DNA of 55,748 bases from an uncultured Rubritalea sp. (GTDB taxonomy: Bacteria > Verrucomicrobiota > Verrucomicrobiia > Verrucomicrobiales > Akkermansiaceae): contig CAKZNV010000053.1 in the NCBI GenBank assembly GCA_937132085.1, positions 1 through 55,748 on the forward strand, written 5' to 3'. The notes below the pieces were generated by a model, which saw nothing but the letters and a program-made list of their open reading frames with translations, was not told where the DNA came from and ran no database searches. Below, one piece after another: positions 14,998 through 22,332 of this stretch (positions within the stretch are counted from its first letter, which is position 1; each line of letters begins with the position of its first letter). The position numbers and the translations under genes were made by a program.

Positions 14998-15086
14998 CGG
15001 ATGCTTTATTTAGATCTCACACCATTTGATCCGACTCTGAGTAATTATTGGACTTACGTATTTCGCCCTATTTGCCAGCCGATTTT

Positions 15087-15182
15087 TGTAACGAGAAGAA
15101 TCGAACTCCCTGCACCCATACATTACTGCATGACCTCTCACCTGTTAGGGTGGCACGCTCACCTATACGTGCGATGCGTTAC
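15087..15182 (-). ncRNA. tRNA-like RNA with long variable arm
   Basis: A cloverleaf-like fold can be drawn on the minus strand. The acceptor has six pairs (GTAACG at 15182-15177 with CGTTAC). The D-like arm has five pairs (GCACG/CGTGC) and a GG-containing loop. A short arm CACC/GGTG has a 6-nt loop where the anticodon should be. An extra arm of six pairs (CATGCA/TGTATG) has a GTAA tetraloop. The T-arm is convincing (GGGAG-TTCGATT-CTTCT). The undersized anticodon arm argues against a normal working tRNA, so it may be a degenerate tRNA or tRNA mimic. Together with 14998-15241 this is the content of a stretch of more than 300 bases with no gene. Confidence 0.4.
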
Positions 15183-15241
15183 GCTGTTGTTATAGCACAG
15201 AAACAAATGGTGTCTATGAAAATCGTTCGCATATCAGGGCA

Positions 15242-15649
15242 TTAGGCTACCGACTCCCACACAATATCTGTTAGATTGTCCGACATGACATTTATCTCGT
15301 ATCGGCAAAGATCTTCTGTGCAAGCAATCACCATACCACGTTTTATGATCACAGCGGCTGGTTGCCATTCCCCGTCTGACTCAAAGCACTTGTATTTATA
15401 CAGACCTGGTTTGAACGGTATTCCTTTATTGATCTCCTCAGTAGGAGCAATCGTGTTGGCGAGGTCTCTTGCAGCAGATAGTTTATGGAATACTTTTATC
15501 AGCGGGTAGTCTTCATACATCTCCTCAAAACTATCGTAGCTGTTGAGAGGGTCTTCGCCAATCTGACCCTCAAGTGTCTCCCACGCTTCGTTGAGAAGTT
15601 TAAGCAGGTTGGCATCCGTATCGTTGTTCTTATCTGTATCATTCATCAT
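15242..15649 (-). CDS. Hypothetical acidic protein
   Basis: This protein is about 135 residues from ATG 15649. An in-frame ATG at 15667 would overlap the preceding stop, and the shorter start has the A/T-rich context seen elsewhere in this phage. The N-terminal half is acidic and helical (NLLKLLNEAWETLEGQIGE, SFEEMYEDYPLIKVFHK). The C-terminal half is beta-rich (GLYKYKCFESDGEWQPAAVI) with one CTEDLC pair. No family is recognised. It shares a leftward transcript with the small gene to its right. Confidence 0.65.
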   Translation of the reverse strand: MMNDTDKNNDTDANLLKLLNEAWETLEGQIGEDPLNSYDSFEEMYEDYPLIKVFHKLSAARDLANTIAPTEEINKGIPFKPGLYKYKCFESDGEWQPAAVIIKRGMVIACTEDLCRYEINVMSDNLTDIVWESVA

Positions 15650-15657
15650 TAACTTAG

Positions 15658-15834
15658 CTATACGCATTGATCACTGTAGTCAATAAAAATGATACGCATA
15701 TCTTTCTGGTTACACATAAAAAGATCATAACCTAGCGGGGAAAAAGTTCCGAAGGGTAGGGGGTGGTCTTCTGATGCGGGCGTGGGGGTCCCACGTAACT
15801 CCTTGATAACCAATGACTTATCCATAGGCATCAT
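15658..15834 (-). CDS. Small hypothetical protein
   Basis: This protein is about 58 residues. The start is uncertain; ATG codons at 15834, 15831 and 15825 are in frame, and the longer frame begins with TTG. The sequence has a Pro-rich middle (TPTPASEDHPLPFG) and a beta-rich end (MRIIFIDYSDQC). It is the most upstream gene of the leftward arm, next to the central control region. It may not be real. Confidence 0.45.
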   Translation of the reverse strand: MMPMDKSLVIKELRGTPTPASEDHPLPFGTFSPLGYDLFMCNQKDMRIIFIDYSDQCV

Positions 15835-15867
15835 ACGTATGCCACTGATACTCAATGACTTACGCAA

Positions 15868-16421
15868 TCGGATGATGATCTAGCCTAAGATCTACAGCCT
15901 GCACCGTCACATCGTAACTTGTTTAAATTCAAAGTGTTACAACTCGTCTACACTACGTGCGTGGACTAGAGTTTTAAATGTCACATTGAAAATTTGTTAC
16001 AAAAAGAAATTGACATTACAAAAGAAGTATGTTTTAATGTTTTCACGATCAGCAACAGCCGATCAAGTGCGAGTGGATTCTCTCACTATAACCTTACAAC
16101 CTTTAAAAGTCTCATGATGCGAGCAGTAGAATCTTAACACTACTTAGGACAAGCCAGCTTTGATTGCTTATTGCATACGCTCCGCTCCGCCCTGCATTGA
16201 TTGCTTAGCGATCATGTCAAGGGTATCCTAGTCGAACACGGGCACGGCAAGCGAACACGCTTCCCTTCAATCTCTAATACAGACTAGCTTGGATTGTCAC
16301 ACGGCAATTTATCACAAGTAAAAATAACATTATTCCATAACTCACTAACTATTGTGAGTTGTGCAATCAGTGCATAAACGATTTATGTATTGATACACAC
16401 AACTTAAACCATACTAAAATT
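15868..16421. promoter_or_regulatory. Central intergenic control region between late and early arms
   Basis: About 550 bases separate the divergent gene blocks and hold no convincing gene. The main feature is the rightward promoter at 16010-16038. Left of it, A/T-rich runs with paired motifs (TTTAAATTCAAAG and TTTTAAATGTCACATTG) could bind a regulator or carry leftward promoters, but I see no good consensus. Right of it, a long untranslated leader (about 16045-16421) contains a repeated TTGATTGCTTA (about 16160 and 16198) and may form structure. Confidence 0.5.
16010..16038 (+). promoter_or_regulatory. Strong early promoter
   Basis: TTGACA (16010-16015) lies exactly 17 bp from TTTAAT (16033-16038), five of six to the -10 consensus. 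Start of transcription is expected near 16045. It points into the early arm with about 375 bases of leader before the first gene. This is the best sigma70-type promoter I see in the window and probably serves immediate-early transcription by the host enzyme. Confidence 0.75.
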
Positions 16422-16853
16422 ATGAATACTGAAACACTAAGCAAAAAGCAAATCAAAGAAACATTCAAGGCAAGCGGCCATGCTATGGCATACGCTTTAG
16501 ACTCACTCGGCTTGACTGAGACAATGAAGGAACAGAAATGCAAACCTTCAAAAAATAATAAAGCTCCACAAGTTCACACGGTGCGAGTCTATGCAGAAAT
16601 CGAAAAAGCGATTGAAGCTAGAAAGAGTATGAAGAAGACAAAGCAAGGCAAGCTTGCATCAGCACTGCTTGAAACAATCCTCGAATTCAAATCAGAGTTT
16701 GGTTCGTCTGATTCCAAATTCTTCTCAATGGTGGTAACTGGCAATTCTCGAACCGTTGCATTCTACATCGATGCACCACAAGCAATCAAGCAATCACGTA
16801 AGCCTATCGCCTTGCCTAAGAAGAAAAAGGCAGTAGCTACGAAGGCGGCTTAA
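16422..16853 (+). CDS. Hypothetical first early protein
   Basis: This 143-residue basic protein is the first gene behind the early promoter. The start is ATG 16422 with leader ACCATACTAAAATT and no SD; a longer GTG frame from 16359 looks like leader. Helical segments (ETLSKKQIKETFKASGHAM, KQGKLASALLETILEF) precede a Lys-rich tail (PKKKKAVATKAA) that may bind nucleic acid. First early genes often act on the host, but no family is recognised, so that is only a guess. Confidence 0.7.
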   Translation: MNTETLSKKQIKETFKASGHAMAYALDSLGLTETMKEQKCKPSKNNKAPQVHTVRVYAEIEKAIEARKSMKKTKQGKLASALLETILEFKSEFGSSDSKFFSMVVTGNSRTVAFYIDAPQAIKQSRKPIALPKKKKAVATKAA

Positions 16854-16878
16854 TCTCTCAATCCCTAACCACAAAAAC

Positions 16879-16965
16879 ATGCAATTAATAATGAAGTGCT
16901 TGATAGTCAGCCTAGCCGTGTGGACACTCGTCCTCACTATCTACATAATCCGCAAACTAAAATAA
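16879..16965 (+). CDS. 28-residue single-span membrane peptide
   Basis: The peptide MQLIMKCLIVSLAVW continues into TLVLTIYIIRKLK. That is one hydrophobic segment (about residues 3-23) with a basic end, giving an inner-membrane peptide with the C-terminus probably cytoplasmic. The leader CCTAACCACAAAAAC fits the non-SD start pattern of neighbouring genes. The next start lies immediately after its stop. Confidence 0.5.
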   Translation: MQLIMKCLIVSLAVWTLVLTIYIIRKLK

Positions 16966-16966
16966 T

Positions 16967-17110
16967 ATGACATTATACGAACAAATCAAAGAAGCAATCG
17001 ACACGTGCCTATTTCAAAAAGCAATCCACTTGCTTGAGACTATGGGGCATTTTCTTACACCTAACGATAAAGCTAAGCTTGACGACCAATGCTACCAGCT
17101 TGTAAGTTAG
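16967..17110 (+). CDS. Small 47-residue helical protein
   Basis: The protein starts MTLYEQIKEAIDTCLFQKA and is helical throughout, soluble, with two cysteines. Its ATG follows the stop of the membrane peptide by one base, so the two are probably co-translated. Function is unknown. The reading frame ends just before a hairpin (17118-17146). Confidence 0.5.
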   Translation: MTLYEQIKEAIDTCLFQKAIHLLETMGHFLTPNDKAKLDDQCYQLVS

Positions 17111-17117
17111 TTCATCA

Positions 17118-17146
17118 TCCGTGCCTAGCCTAAGCACTAGACACGG
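17118..17146. terminator. Symmetrical hairpin between convergent genes
   Basis: CCGTG and CACGG flank two CTAG tetramers around a short loop. It separates the rightward small genes from the leftward HTH gene and can fold on either strand. No strong U-tract is present on either side, so bidirectional termination is only likely. Confidence 0.45.
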
Positions 17147-17153
17147 TCATGAG

Positions 17154-17663
17154 TTAATCAGCAAATCTACTACGGTCAACCTTACGCTTAACTTTAGGCG
17201 TATCACCTTGCTTACCTTTAGCACGTTCATGTGCTCTTGCTCTTTCCTTCATAGCGGCTTCCGCTGTATTGTAGTGAGCAAGTAAGCCAGACGACTTCTC
17301 CCACTTCGTGAGGGCTGTCTGGTATGCCTGTAATGCTACGTAATAGTTCTGAGTCTTATCTCTTGACCATTTCTTAACCTCCTCACGTAGAGTCTTCACT
17401 TCATTTCCTAAGAAGTCAATTTCATCTCGATGCTGAATCAAAACCTCTTCACTTAGAGCTAAACTGTAAGGCGAGTTAGGGTTATTCAAGGCAAGCTCAG
17501 AGCTAGTCTGTCTCCACTCTGCTATATGGTCTCTGATACCTCTTTCAGACACTCCTGCAAGCTTTGCAAGTGTCTTAGTGTTCTTAACTGGCTTGGTGCT
17601 GCCTTCTCCATACAAGTAGAGTTGTTTAGCATACTGCATTGGTTCACTTAATCCTTTTCCCAT
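17154..17663 (-). CDS. HTH protein; possible small terminase subunit or regulator
   Basis: This 169-residue protein has an N-terminal helix-turn-helix (NTKTLAKLAGVSERGIRDHI, about residues 29-48) preceded by a segment QYAKQLYLYGEGSTKPV that resembles small terminase N-termini. Its middle is a long coiled coil (about 85-130), and the tail is basic (KVKRKVDRSRFAD). This layout suits a TerS-like DNA-recognition subunit, but the gene is far from terL and beside the putative origin, so a replication or transcription regulator is equally possible. The start is ATG 17663; an in-frame ATG at 17675 is also possible. Upstream are TTGACT and TATAAT boxes only 14 bp apart. Confidence 0.7.
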   Translation of the reverse strand: MGKGLSEPMQYAKQLYLYGEGSTKPVKNTKTLAKLAGVSERGIRDHIAEWRQTSSELALNNPNSPYSLALSEEVLIQHRDEIDFLGNEVKTLREEVKKWSRDKTQNYYVALQAYQTALTKWEKSSGLLAHYNTAEAAMKERARAHERAKGKQGDTPKVKRKVDRSRFAD

Positions 17664-17725
17664 GATGCACGACATTATACATGCAAGCTAACAAGTCAAT
17701 CATTTTAACCTAACCAAACTAAACT

Positions 17726-17899
17726 ATGAAATATCAAGCAACTTACCATTATGAAGGTATGGTCTATGCTGTGCATGTTTACGACCTTGAATCAAACAAG
17801 TCAACTGCGATACGGCAAGCTATCTGTGAACAGGAGGGATTCTCAATCTCTACATCATATAGGCGTGGATTGTCTATCTGGGATGTAAAGTCACAATGA
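17726..17899 (+). CDS. Small hypothetical protein beside the putative origin
   Basis: This 57-residue protein begins MKYQATYHYEGMVYAVHVYD and has an alternating beta pattern followed by a helix (KSTAIRQAICEQEGF). It is divergent from the HTH gene and ends just before the origin-like region. The leader TTTTAACCTAACCAAACTAAACT is a typical non-SD leader in this phage. No family is recognised. Confidence 0.55.
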   Translation: MKYQATYHYEGMVYAVHVYDLESNKSTAIRQAICEQEGFSISTSYRRGLSIWDVKSQ

Positions 17900-17930
17900 C
17901 TTTGTAACAAACCAACGTAACACAGTTAAT

Positions 17931-18176
17931 CCCATTTACCTTTTTTTACCTTTTTTTACCAGATTGATTTGGTAACTGGCAATCCCTTATTCTATATAGT
18001 AAAAATAATAATAATTATATAATATAGCAGTATAGCAGACAGGGGGTATCACTTCACACTCTACCGTATCAGAGAGCACAAGACCGATACCCTCTGCTAA
18101 TTTGGTAAATTGCCTCACAAATCGCCCCCAGCCTTTATCCCCCTAGGCACGGACGTTTACCAAATCCATCTGGTAA
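17931..18176. other. Putative replication origin: iterons, inverted 20-bp sites, A/T-rich core, stem-loop
   Basis: Three tandem 10-mers ending TTTACC (17931-17960) lead into TTACCA-N8-TGGTAA (17956-17975). A second TTACCA-N8-TGGTAA (18157-18176) is the reverse complement of the first at 19 of 20 positions, and a half-site TGGTAA lies at 18103-18108. Between them are an A/T-only-like tract (17989-18028) and a 13-bp stem with a four-base bulge (18034-18050 with 18086-18098) enclosing a 35-nt loop. Repeated protein sites, an easily melted core and a stem-loop are the usual ingredients of an origin. No gene fits in 17900-18279. An operator cluster is the alternative. Confidence 0.6.
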
Positions 18177-18279
18177 ATTCTGCTATCCCACATTCACGCT
18201 TGTAAACAAATTACAACGTGACAATTAACCAACAACCAACACGACTAACCTATGGAACACCACCGAATTTAATCACCTA

Positions 18280-18390
18280 ATGAGGATGAGAGATGCAATA
18301 GATCGAGCCTACTTCTCCGCTGTAACTTGGCTACCTACTAACGAGGAGGTCATCGCTCAGTTCCGCAAGATCCGTCAGCTTATGCAGTAG
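18280..18390 (+). CDS. Small 36-residue protein
   Basis: The peptide begins MRMRDAIDRAYFSAVTWLPT and ends with a helix EEVIAQFRKIRQLMQ. It is soluble and amphipathic. The leader CGAATTTAATCACCTA has no SD. It follows the origin-like region and precedes the structured region at 18391-18688. It may be real, but nothing beyond an open frame and a sensible amino-acid pattern supports it. Confidence 0.4.
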   Translation: MRMRDAIDRAYFSAVTWLPTNEEVIAQFRKIRQLMQ

Positions 18391-18688
18391 GACAGCGGGA
18401 AGGACCTGTAGCGAGTGTTAGTGGTGCTTTCCTTGATATAGGTGCATTTGTATCGGGTGAACCTGAGTGCTTCCAAGAGTTCGCACCTGTAGAGACGCCA
18501 AAGGGCATAACAATAGGCCCACAATAGTGGGACAGGTAAAATTATGCCGATAATGAATAGGTTCAATTCCTATCCATAGCTTGCACTACTTTCAAATGCT
18601 CCGTCCGTGATGGGATTCACGATTTCCAGAAACTCTCAGTTCGAGTCTGAGGTCGGGGTACACTTTTAACCAATAGACTAAAAACGAT
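18391..18688 (+). ncRNA. Structured non-coding region with two tRNA T-arm-like hairpins
   Basis: This ~300-base stretch has no gene. It holds a two-tier stem (GGCATAA 18504-18510 with TTATGCC 18542-18548, enclosing CCCAC-AATA-GTGGG), a stem AGGTGC/GCACCT (18440-18445 with 18483-18488), and two perfect T-arms: ATAGG-TTCAATT-CCTAT (18557-18573) and CTCAG-TTCGAGT-CTGAG (18635-18651). The second could close with CTCCGTC/GTCGGGG into a shortened 60-nt tRNA-like unit. I could not complete a normal cloverleaf for either. Decayed tRNAs, tRNA mimics or one larger RNA are possible. Confidence 0.45.
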
Positions 18689-19213
18689 ATGAGAACACAC
18701 ACAGAAGAAGAAGAAGAGCTAAAAACGATATTGGCAAACCACGCACTTTGGCTAACAGGCAACTCAAAAGGTTCACATGCAAACCTAAAGGGTGCAGACC
18801 TAGAGAATGCATATCTGAAGGGTGCAGACCTACGGGGTGCAAACCTACGGGGTGCAAACCTAAAGGGTGCAGACCTAGAGAATGCATATCTGAAGGGTGC
18901 AGACCTACGGAATGCAGACCTACGGAATGCAGACCTACGGGGTGCAGACCTACGGAATGCAGACCTATGGAATGCAAACCTAGCAGAATCTGGTGGCATC
19001 CAATACAGCCAAGCATCTTGGTCACAGCATGGTGAATGTGGCCGAATGTTGATTGGAGTAAAAATAAACGGTGAAGATGTTTATTTTTGTGGGTGTTTCA
19101 GAGGCACACTGTCAGAACTTGAAGAATTTATACAAGGTGACGAAGAGAGGTATAAACAGTCTCGCACTATGACAATGGAGTTTGTTAGCAAGACACTAAA
19201 TTTTAACCAATAG
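18689..19213 (+). CDS. Pentapeptide-repeat protein
   Basis: This 174-residue protein has about fourteen A(D/N)LxxA-type pentapeptides in residues ~30-98 ([18 protein letters not shown] and similar), predicted to form a right-handed quadrilateral beta-helix. The N-terminus is acidic and helical ([18 protein letters not shown]). The C-terminal ~75 residues appear to be a separate domain with three cysteines (HGECGRM, YFCGCF). Some pentapeptide proteins mimic DNA and inhibit gyrase, but no such role can be shown here. The repeats are near-identical in DNA, which suggests recent expansion. The leader is almost duplicated before the next gene. Confidence 0.85.
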   Translation: MRTHTEEEEELKTILANHALWLTGNSKGSHANLKGADLENAYLKGADLRGANLRGANLKGADLENAYLKGADLRNADLRNADLRGADLRNADLWNANLAESGGIQYSQASWSQHGECGRMLIGVKINGEDVYFCGCFRGTLSELEEFIQGDEERYKQSRTMTMEFVSKTLNFNQ

Positions 19214-19225
19214 ACTAAAGACGAT

Positions 19226-19528
19226 ATGAACGACCTAGAATGTCCTTATTGCGACGCAGAACTCAAAGTTAACCATGATGACGGTTTTGGCTATGCTGAA
19301 GATGAAAGCCATGAGATGGAGTGTGATAAATGCGAAAAATCATTCACATTCCAGACACATATTAATTTCTCTTATCACCCTTCAAAGGCTGACTGTCTAA
19401 ACACTGGACACCACATATTTTCAGAATGGAAACAACTTTGGGAGCATGAAGGTATATCAACACAAGATCGGGAGTGTGAAACTTGTGGCAAATATGAACG
19501 TAGGAATTTACCTCTTTCCACTAAGTAG
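19226..19528 (+). CDS. Zinc-ribbon-like early protein
   Basis: This 100-residue protein has two CxxC pairs near the N-terminus (ECPYCDAEL and MECDKCEKS), consistent with one zinc ribbon. A third CETCGKYER lies close to the end. It may bind nucleic acid or protein partners. The 25-base leader before its ATG is nearly the same as that before the pentapeptide gene. The next gene starts three bases after its stop. Function beyond zinc binding is not evident. Confidence 0.78.
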   Translation: MNDLECPYCDAELKVNHDDGFGYAEDESHEMECDKCEKSFTFQTHINFSYHPSKADCLNTGHHIFSEWKQLWEHEGISTQDRECETCGKYERRNLPLSTK

Positions 19529-19530
19529 AT

Positions 19531-19746
19531 ATGGACACTGACCCAATCCAATTCCTACCAGTCCATTTACGTGAGGCTGCTAGCAAACTCCCGAAAGGAC
19601 AACAGCATACAGTGCTGGAGCTTCCCGATGCAGGGGAAGGGCATAACTCTGGCTTACTCTCCATTGCTAGCACGTGCTACTGGATGGGAGTGTCACAGGA
19701 AGGTGAGCGTGACGGAAGGATATACTCTCTCGGCGATGCCATGTAG
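19531..19746 (+). CDS. Small hypothetical protein
   Basis: This 71-residue protein, MDTDPIQFLPVHLREAASK then LPKGQQHTVLELPDAGEG, starts just after the zinc-ribbon gene stop, so it is likely co-translated. The segment GEGHNSGLLSIASTCYWMG looks folded. A longer frame on the same strand overlaps it but its true start (19784) lies downstream. Function is unknown. Confidence 0.6.
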   Translation: MDTDPIQFLPVHLREAASKLPKGQQHTVLELPDAGEGHNSGLLSIASTCYWMGVSQEGERDGRIYSLGDAM

Positions 19747-19783
19747 CATCGTCCAACTAACTAACCACAACCAAACTACTACA

Positions 19784-20158
19784 ATGACTACACACAAGAC
19801 AGCATACGGACGAATCACTCGACTGACTCAAGATTTAAACGATGTCGAGAGCTGGAACCTATCAGGTGACACCCGATTCACTTTACAAAAAGGAACTAAG
19901 GTCAAGATCATCCATGTCTATGATACATTCCATACGATTATCGTGCTCCTAGATGAGAACGGGAAGTCCACACACCATCCAGATAACAAGAGTGCATACC
20001 GATTCATCGTGAACAACATCGCACTGAGTGACGTTACTGGAATCTACATACCGACCCGCACCCGTGACGTTGTAGGTGAAATAATTCAAGCTGAATATTC
20101 AGAGGGCTACGATAACGAACTAGAGACATGGTTCTTTGACGGCTACGACAAAGATTAA
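19784..20158 (+). CDS. Hypothetical early protein
   Basis: This 124-residue protein appears beta-rich (FTLQKGTKVKIIHVYDTFHTI, TGIYIPTRTRDVVGE). The start is ATG 19784 after CCACAACCAAACTACTACA; the frame is open for 71 more codons upstream, but that part overlaps the previous gene. Its composition is acidic towards the end. No family is recognised. It is part of the row of small early genes with similar leaders. Confidence 0.7.
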   Translation: MTTHKTAYGRITRLTQDLNDVESWNLSGDTRFTLQKGTKVKIIHVYDTFHTIIVLLDENGKSTHHPDNKSAYRFIVNNIALSDVTGIYIPTRTRDVVGEIIQAEYSEGYDNELETWFFDGYDKD

Positions 20159-20170
20159 ACACTAGACTAT

Positions 20171-20506
20171 ATGAAATACGCAATCAAAACTAAGGACGGC
20201 TACCTCTGCGTGCAGGGAGAGACTCACTGGACTCAGCCTCAACCTATCGGATGGGCAGTCATATCGGATAACAAAGATTATCTTGAGTATGCCAACACAC
20301 GATATCTTGAAGGTGTGGGCGAGATCGTAGAGGTCGGGGATTACTACATCGTAAGAGATCAAGGCGAGACCCTGGATTACGTGTATCATGTGCATAGACG
20401 GACAGGTAAGCAAGCTGGTAAGCATATCTTCACGTTCCGCTATGCAGAATTTCAAACGGACGAGCAACTTGACTACATCTTACGTGTAGAAACACTCAAA
20501 CTATAA
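20171..20506 (+). CDS. Hypothetical early protein
   Basis: This 111-residue protein begins MKYAIKTKDGYLCVQGETHW and is beta-rich with many aromatic residues. The leader AAACACTAGACTAT has no SD. It lies 12 bases after the previous stop and 13 bases before the next start, so it belongs to one early operon. Function is unknown. Confidence 0.72.
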   Translation: MKYAIKTKDGYLCVQGETHWTQPQPIGWAVISDNKDYLEYANTRYLEGVGEIVEVGDYYIVRDQGETLDYVYHVHRRTGKQAGKHIFTFRYAEFQTDEQLDYILRVETLKL

Positions 20507-20519
20507 CTACCGAACTATC

Positions 20520-21116
20520 ATGAGCATACTGGAAAACAACAACGCACAAGCCCAGAACTTAATAGATCACGTCATCTCGTGGTGGCTGGCTGGTAACACT
20601 GAACAAGCCACGGAGATATACATGCAGAAGCACGAGCTATATCCTACACAGTTCGCTACGTCTTACATCAGTGAGATTGTAGCTGAGGTATTCACTAACG
20701 AGTATGCCAAGCTGGAAAGCCAGCCACCGCATACTCGCAAGTCAGTGCTCAGCTACATCACCACTATGTTATGGGCCAGCGTTGGCGATGACGGTGAACC
20801 TTTAGATTGTCATTATAGTTACACTGACTTGCATCCTTCAGCAATGCACCACTGTATTGCTGACTGGCAAACTTTCAATGAAGAGTGCGCCCGTCAAGAT
20901 TGTGCTGACTTCACTGAGTATGCAGAGGCAGGTCGCAGGACAATTACCAACGAGATAGCAGCCCATGATCTATGGCTTACACGGTGCGGTCACGGTGCTG
21001 GATTCTGGGACGGAGATTACATCGAACCGTATGCCGCCAGACTAACTACTATTGCTGAGACGATGGGCAATCTCGATCCATACATCGGCGATGACGGGCT
21101 AATTTACCTACAATAA
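20520..21116 (+). CDS. Conserved phage early protein with HDLWLTRCGHGAGFWDGDY motif
   Basis: This 198-residue protein ends with AAHDLWLTRCGHGAGFWDGD (about residues 155-174). Variants of this motif occur in many tailed phages of unrelated hosts. The motif is His/Asp/Trp-rich and may be a metal or nucleotide site, but its biochemical role is not known to me. The N-terminal half is helical (QNLIDHVISWWLAGNTEQA). It belongs to the small early gene row. Confidence 0.75.
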   Translation: MSILENNNAQAQNLIDHVISWWLAGNTEQATEIYMQKHELYPTQFATSYISEIVAEVFTNEYAKLESQPPHTRKSVLSYITTMLWASVGDDGEPLDCHYSYTDLHPSAMHHCIADWQTFNEECARQDCADFTEYAEAGRRTITNEIAAHDLWLTRCGHGAGFWDGDYIEPYAARLTTIAETMGNLDPYIGDDGLIYLQ

Positions 21117-21139
21117 TATAACACTAACCAACTAAGAAT

Positions 21140-21430
21140 ATGAAAAAGAAGTATGTCAAGTATAGAATGATAGAGGCAACAGCCTTACCACGGACCAACA
21201 CGTTGCCGTGTAGAGTTAAGATCTTTGAGCGACCAAGGTTCAGCAATGACCGTCAGAAGTCTAAGGTGTTCAGCTTTGAACAGGAACACGATAACGTGCT
21301 TGATCAAGCTGAGGCGGTGTTAATCCGATCAGGGTTCAACATCAAAGCAAGAGCTGAACATCGAGATGCGTATGTATTTCTTGTGGACAACTGGGGCGAG
21401 AATTTTATTAAAATTAAATCACTCAAATAA
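21140..21430 (+). CDS. Hypothetical early protein
   Basis: This 96-residue basic protein starts MKKKYVKYRMIEATALPRTN. It has mixed alpha/beta character and ends DNWGENFIKIKSLK. The next ATG follows its stop by one base. The leader is CACTAACCAACTAAGAAT. No family is recognised; charge suggests possible nucleic acid contact. Confidence 0.68.
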   Translation: MKKKYVKYRMIEATALPRTNTLPCRVKIFERPRFSNDRQKSKVFSFEQEHDNVLDQAEAVLIRSGFNIKARAEHRDAYVFLVDNWGENFIKIKSLK

Positions 21431-21431
21431 T

Positions 21432-21614
21432 ATGTCAGAACAAGAGATACGAGAGCTACGTGATAGCTACATAAACGGGAACCTATCCTACGTCAAACTG
21501 CAACTCAATGACAGTAACGATAGCGTTGGAGATACAGCTAAGTTTATTCTTAGCTATATAGAGGCTGGCTACCGAGACGAACTCGCATTGCTGGTAAGAC
21601 GGCTTGAATCCTAA
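21432..21614 (+). CDS. Small helical early protein
   Basis: This 60-residue protein, MSEQEIRELRDSYINGNLSY then helical LQLNDSNDSVGDTAKFILSY, is acidic. The start ATG at 21432 sits one base after the previous stop. It may be an antiparallel helical bundle. Function is unknown; its size and charge resemble small inhibitory phage proteins, but that is only an analogy. Confidence 0.6.
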   Translation: MSEQEIRELRDSYINGNLSYVKLQLNDSNDSVGDTAKFILSYIEAGYRDELALLVRRLES

Positions 21615-21625
21615 CCTACATTGTC

Positions 21626-21892
21626 ATGAGAAACTTTACAACTGATGACCACGCTACTCTCTTAGCAGAGTGGCGTGAAGAGTATGAAGATGACACTTAC
21701 GGAGATGCCTCTGGCTGGACTGAGAACTTTGCTGAAATTATGAACCGTAACAAAGCAGAGCGAGAACAACAGCAACGTATAGACAAAGCTCTGGCGGTAG
21801 GCTACGCCGAGCTTGATGTCAAACACAAGATGGGATATGCGCCCAGACCTAACAATCCTGACTTCGATAGGCACGGGCTGTTCTCGTGCTAA
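21626..21892 (+). CDS. Small acidic early protein
   Basis: This 88-residue protein contains long helices (HATLLAEWREEYEDDTYGDA, ENFAEIMNRNKAEREQQQR). The N-terminal half is strongly acidic. The leader CTAACCTACATTGTC is a non-SD leader. No family is recognised. Confidence 0.65.
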   Translation: MRNFTTDDHATLLAEWREEYEDDTYGDASGWTENFAEIMNRNKAEREQQQRIDKALAVGYAELDVKHKMGYAPRPNNPDFDRHGLFSC

Positions 21893-21925
21893 CCTAACTA
21901 CTAAACAAATAGATACCAAAGATAT

Positions 21926-22303
21926 ATGACAGCCAAAGAACAACAAAAGAAATCTAACTCTGAGATCATAGCACGCCTTGGAGTTATCTTCGCATTCAGC
22001 ACCACTCAATTTAATGAGAGCAAGAAAGAGGGTGTTAAGTATGTGAACATGGGAGCGGGTATGATCTGCCCCAAAGAGAATCAAGCAGAGCTTAGGGCTG
22101 GCTTAGCCGAGCAGTGGACTGCGTTCTTGAAGCAGGATAAAGAGGAGCGCACTAAGGAGACTATCATCGAGAGTTGCCTGTCAAATTACGAGTGCTTCTA
22201 CACTGGTGATATTGAAGACGCTTGGGGTGAGCTTGAAGACTACGGCTATACTCAAGAGGAAGTCATGACAGTTCTCCGTGAAAGAGCGCACGCTTACGAA
22301 TAA
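21926..22303 (+). CDS. Hypothetical early protein
   Basis: This 125-residue protein has a short basic start (TAKEQQKKSNSEIIARLGVI) and an acidic C-terminal half (DIEDAWGELEDYGYTQEEVM). It is likely helical and soluble. The leader is ACAAATAGATACCAAAGATAT. It sits in the small-gene row and no function can be assigned. Confidence 0.68.
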   Translation: MTAKEQQKKSNSEIIARLGVIFAFSTTQFNESKKEGVKYVNMGAGMICPKENQAELRAGLAEQWTAFLKQDKEERTKETIIESCLSNYECFYTGDIEDAWGELEDYGYTQEEVMTVLRERAHAYE

Positions 22304-22332
22304 CATTAACTCTAACCATACTACTAAAAGAT

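Noticed and set aside
15087-15182. A standard functional tRNA on the minus strand
   Set aside because: Acceptor and T-arm are good but the anticodon arm is too short, so it is listed only as tRNA-like.
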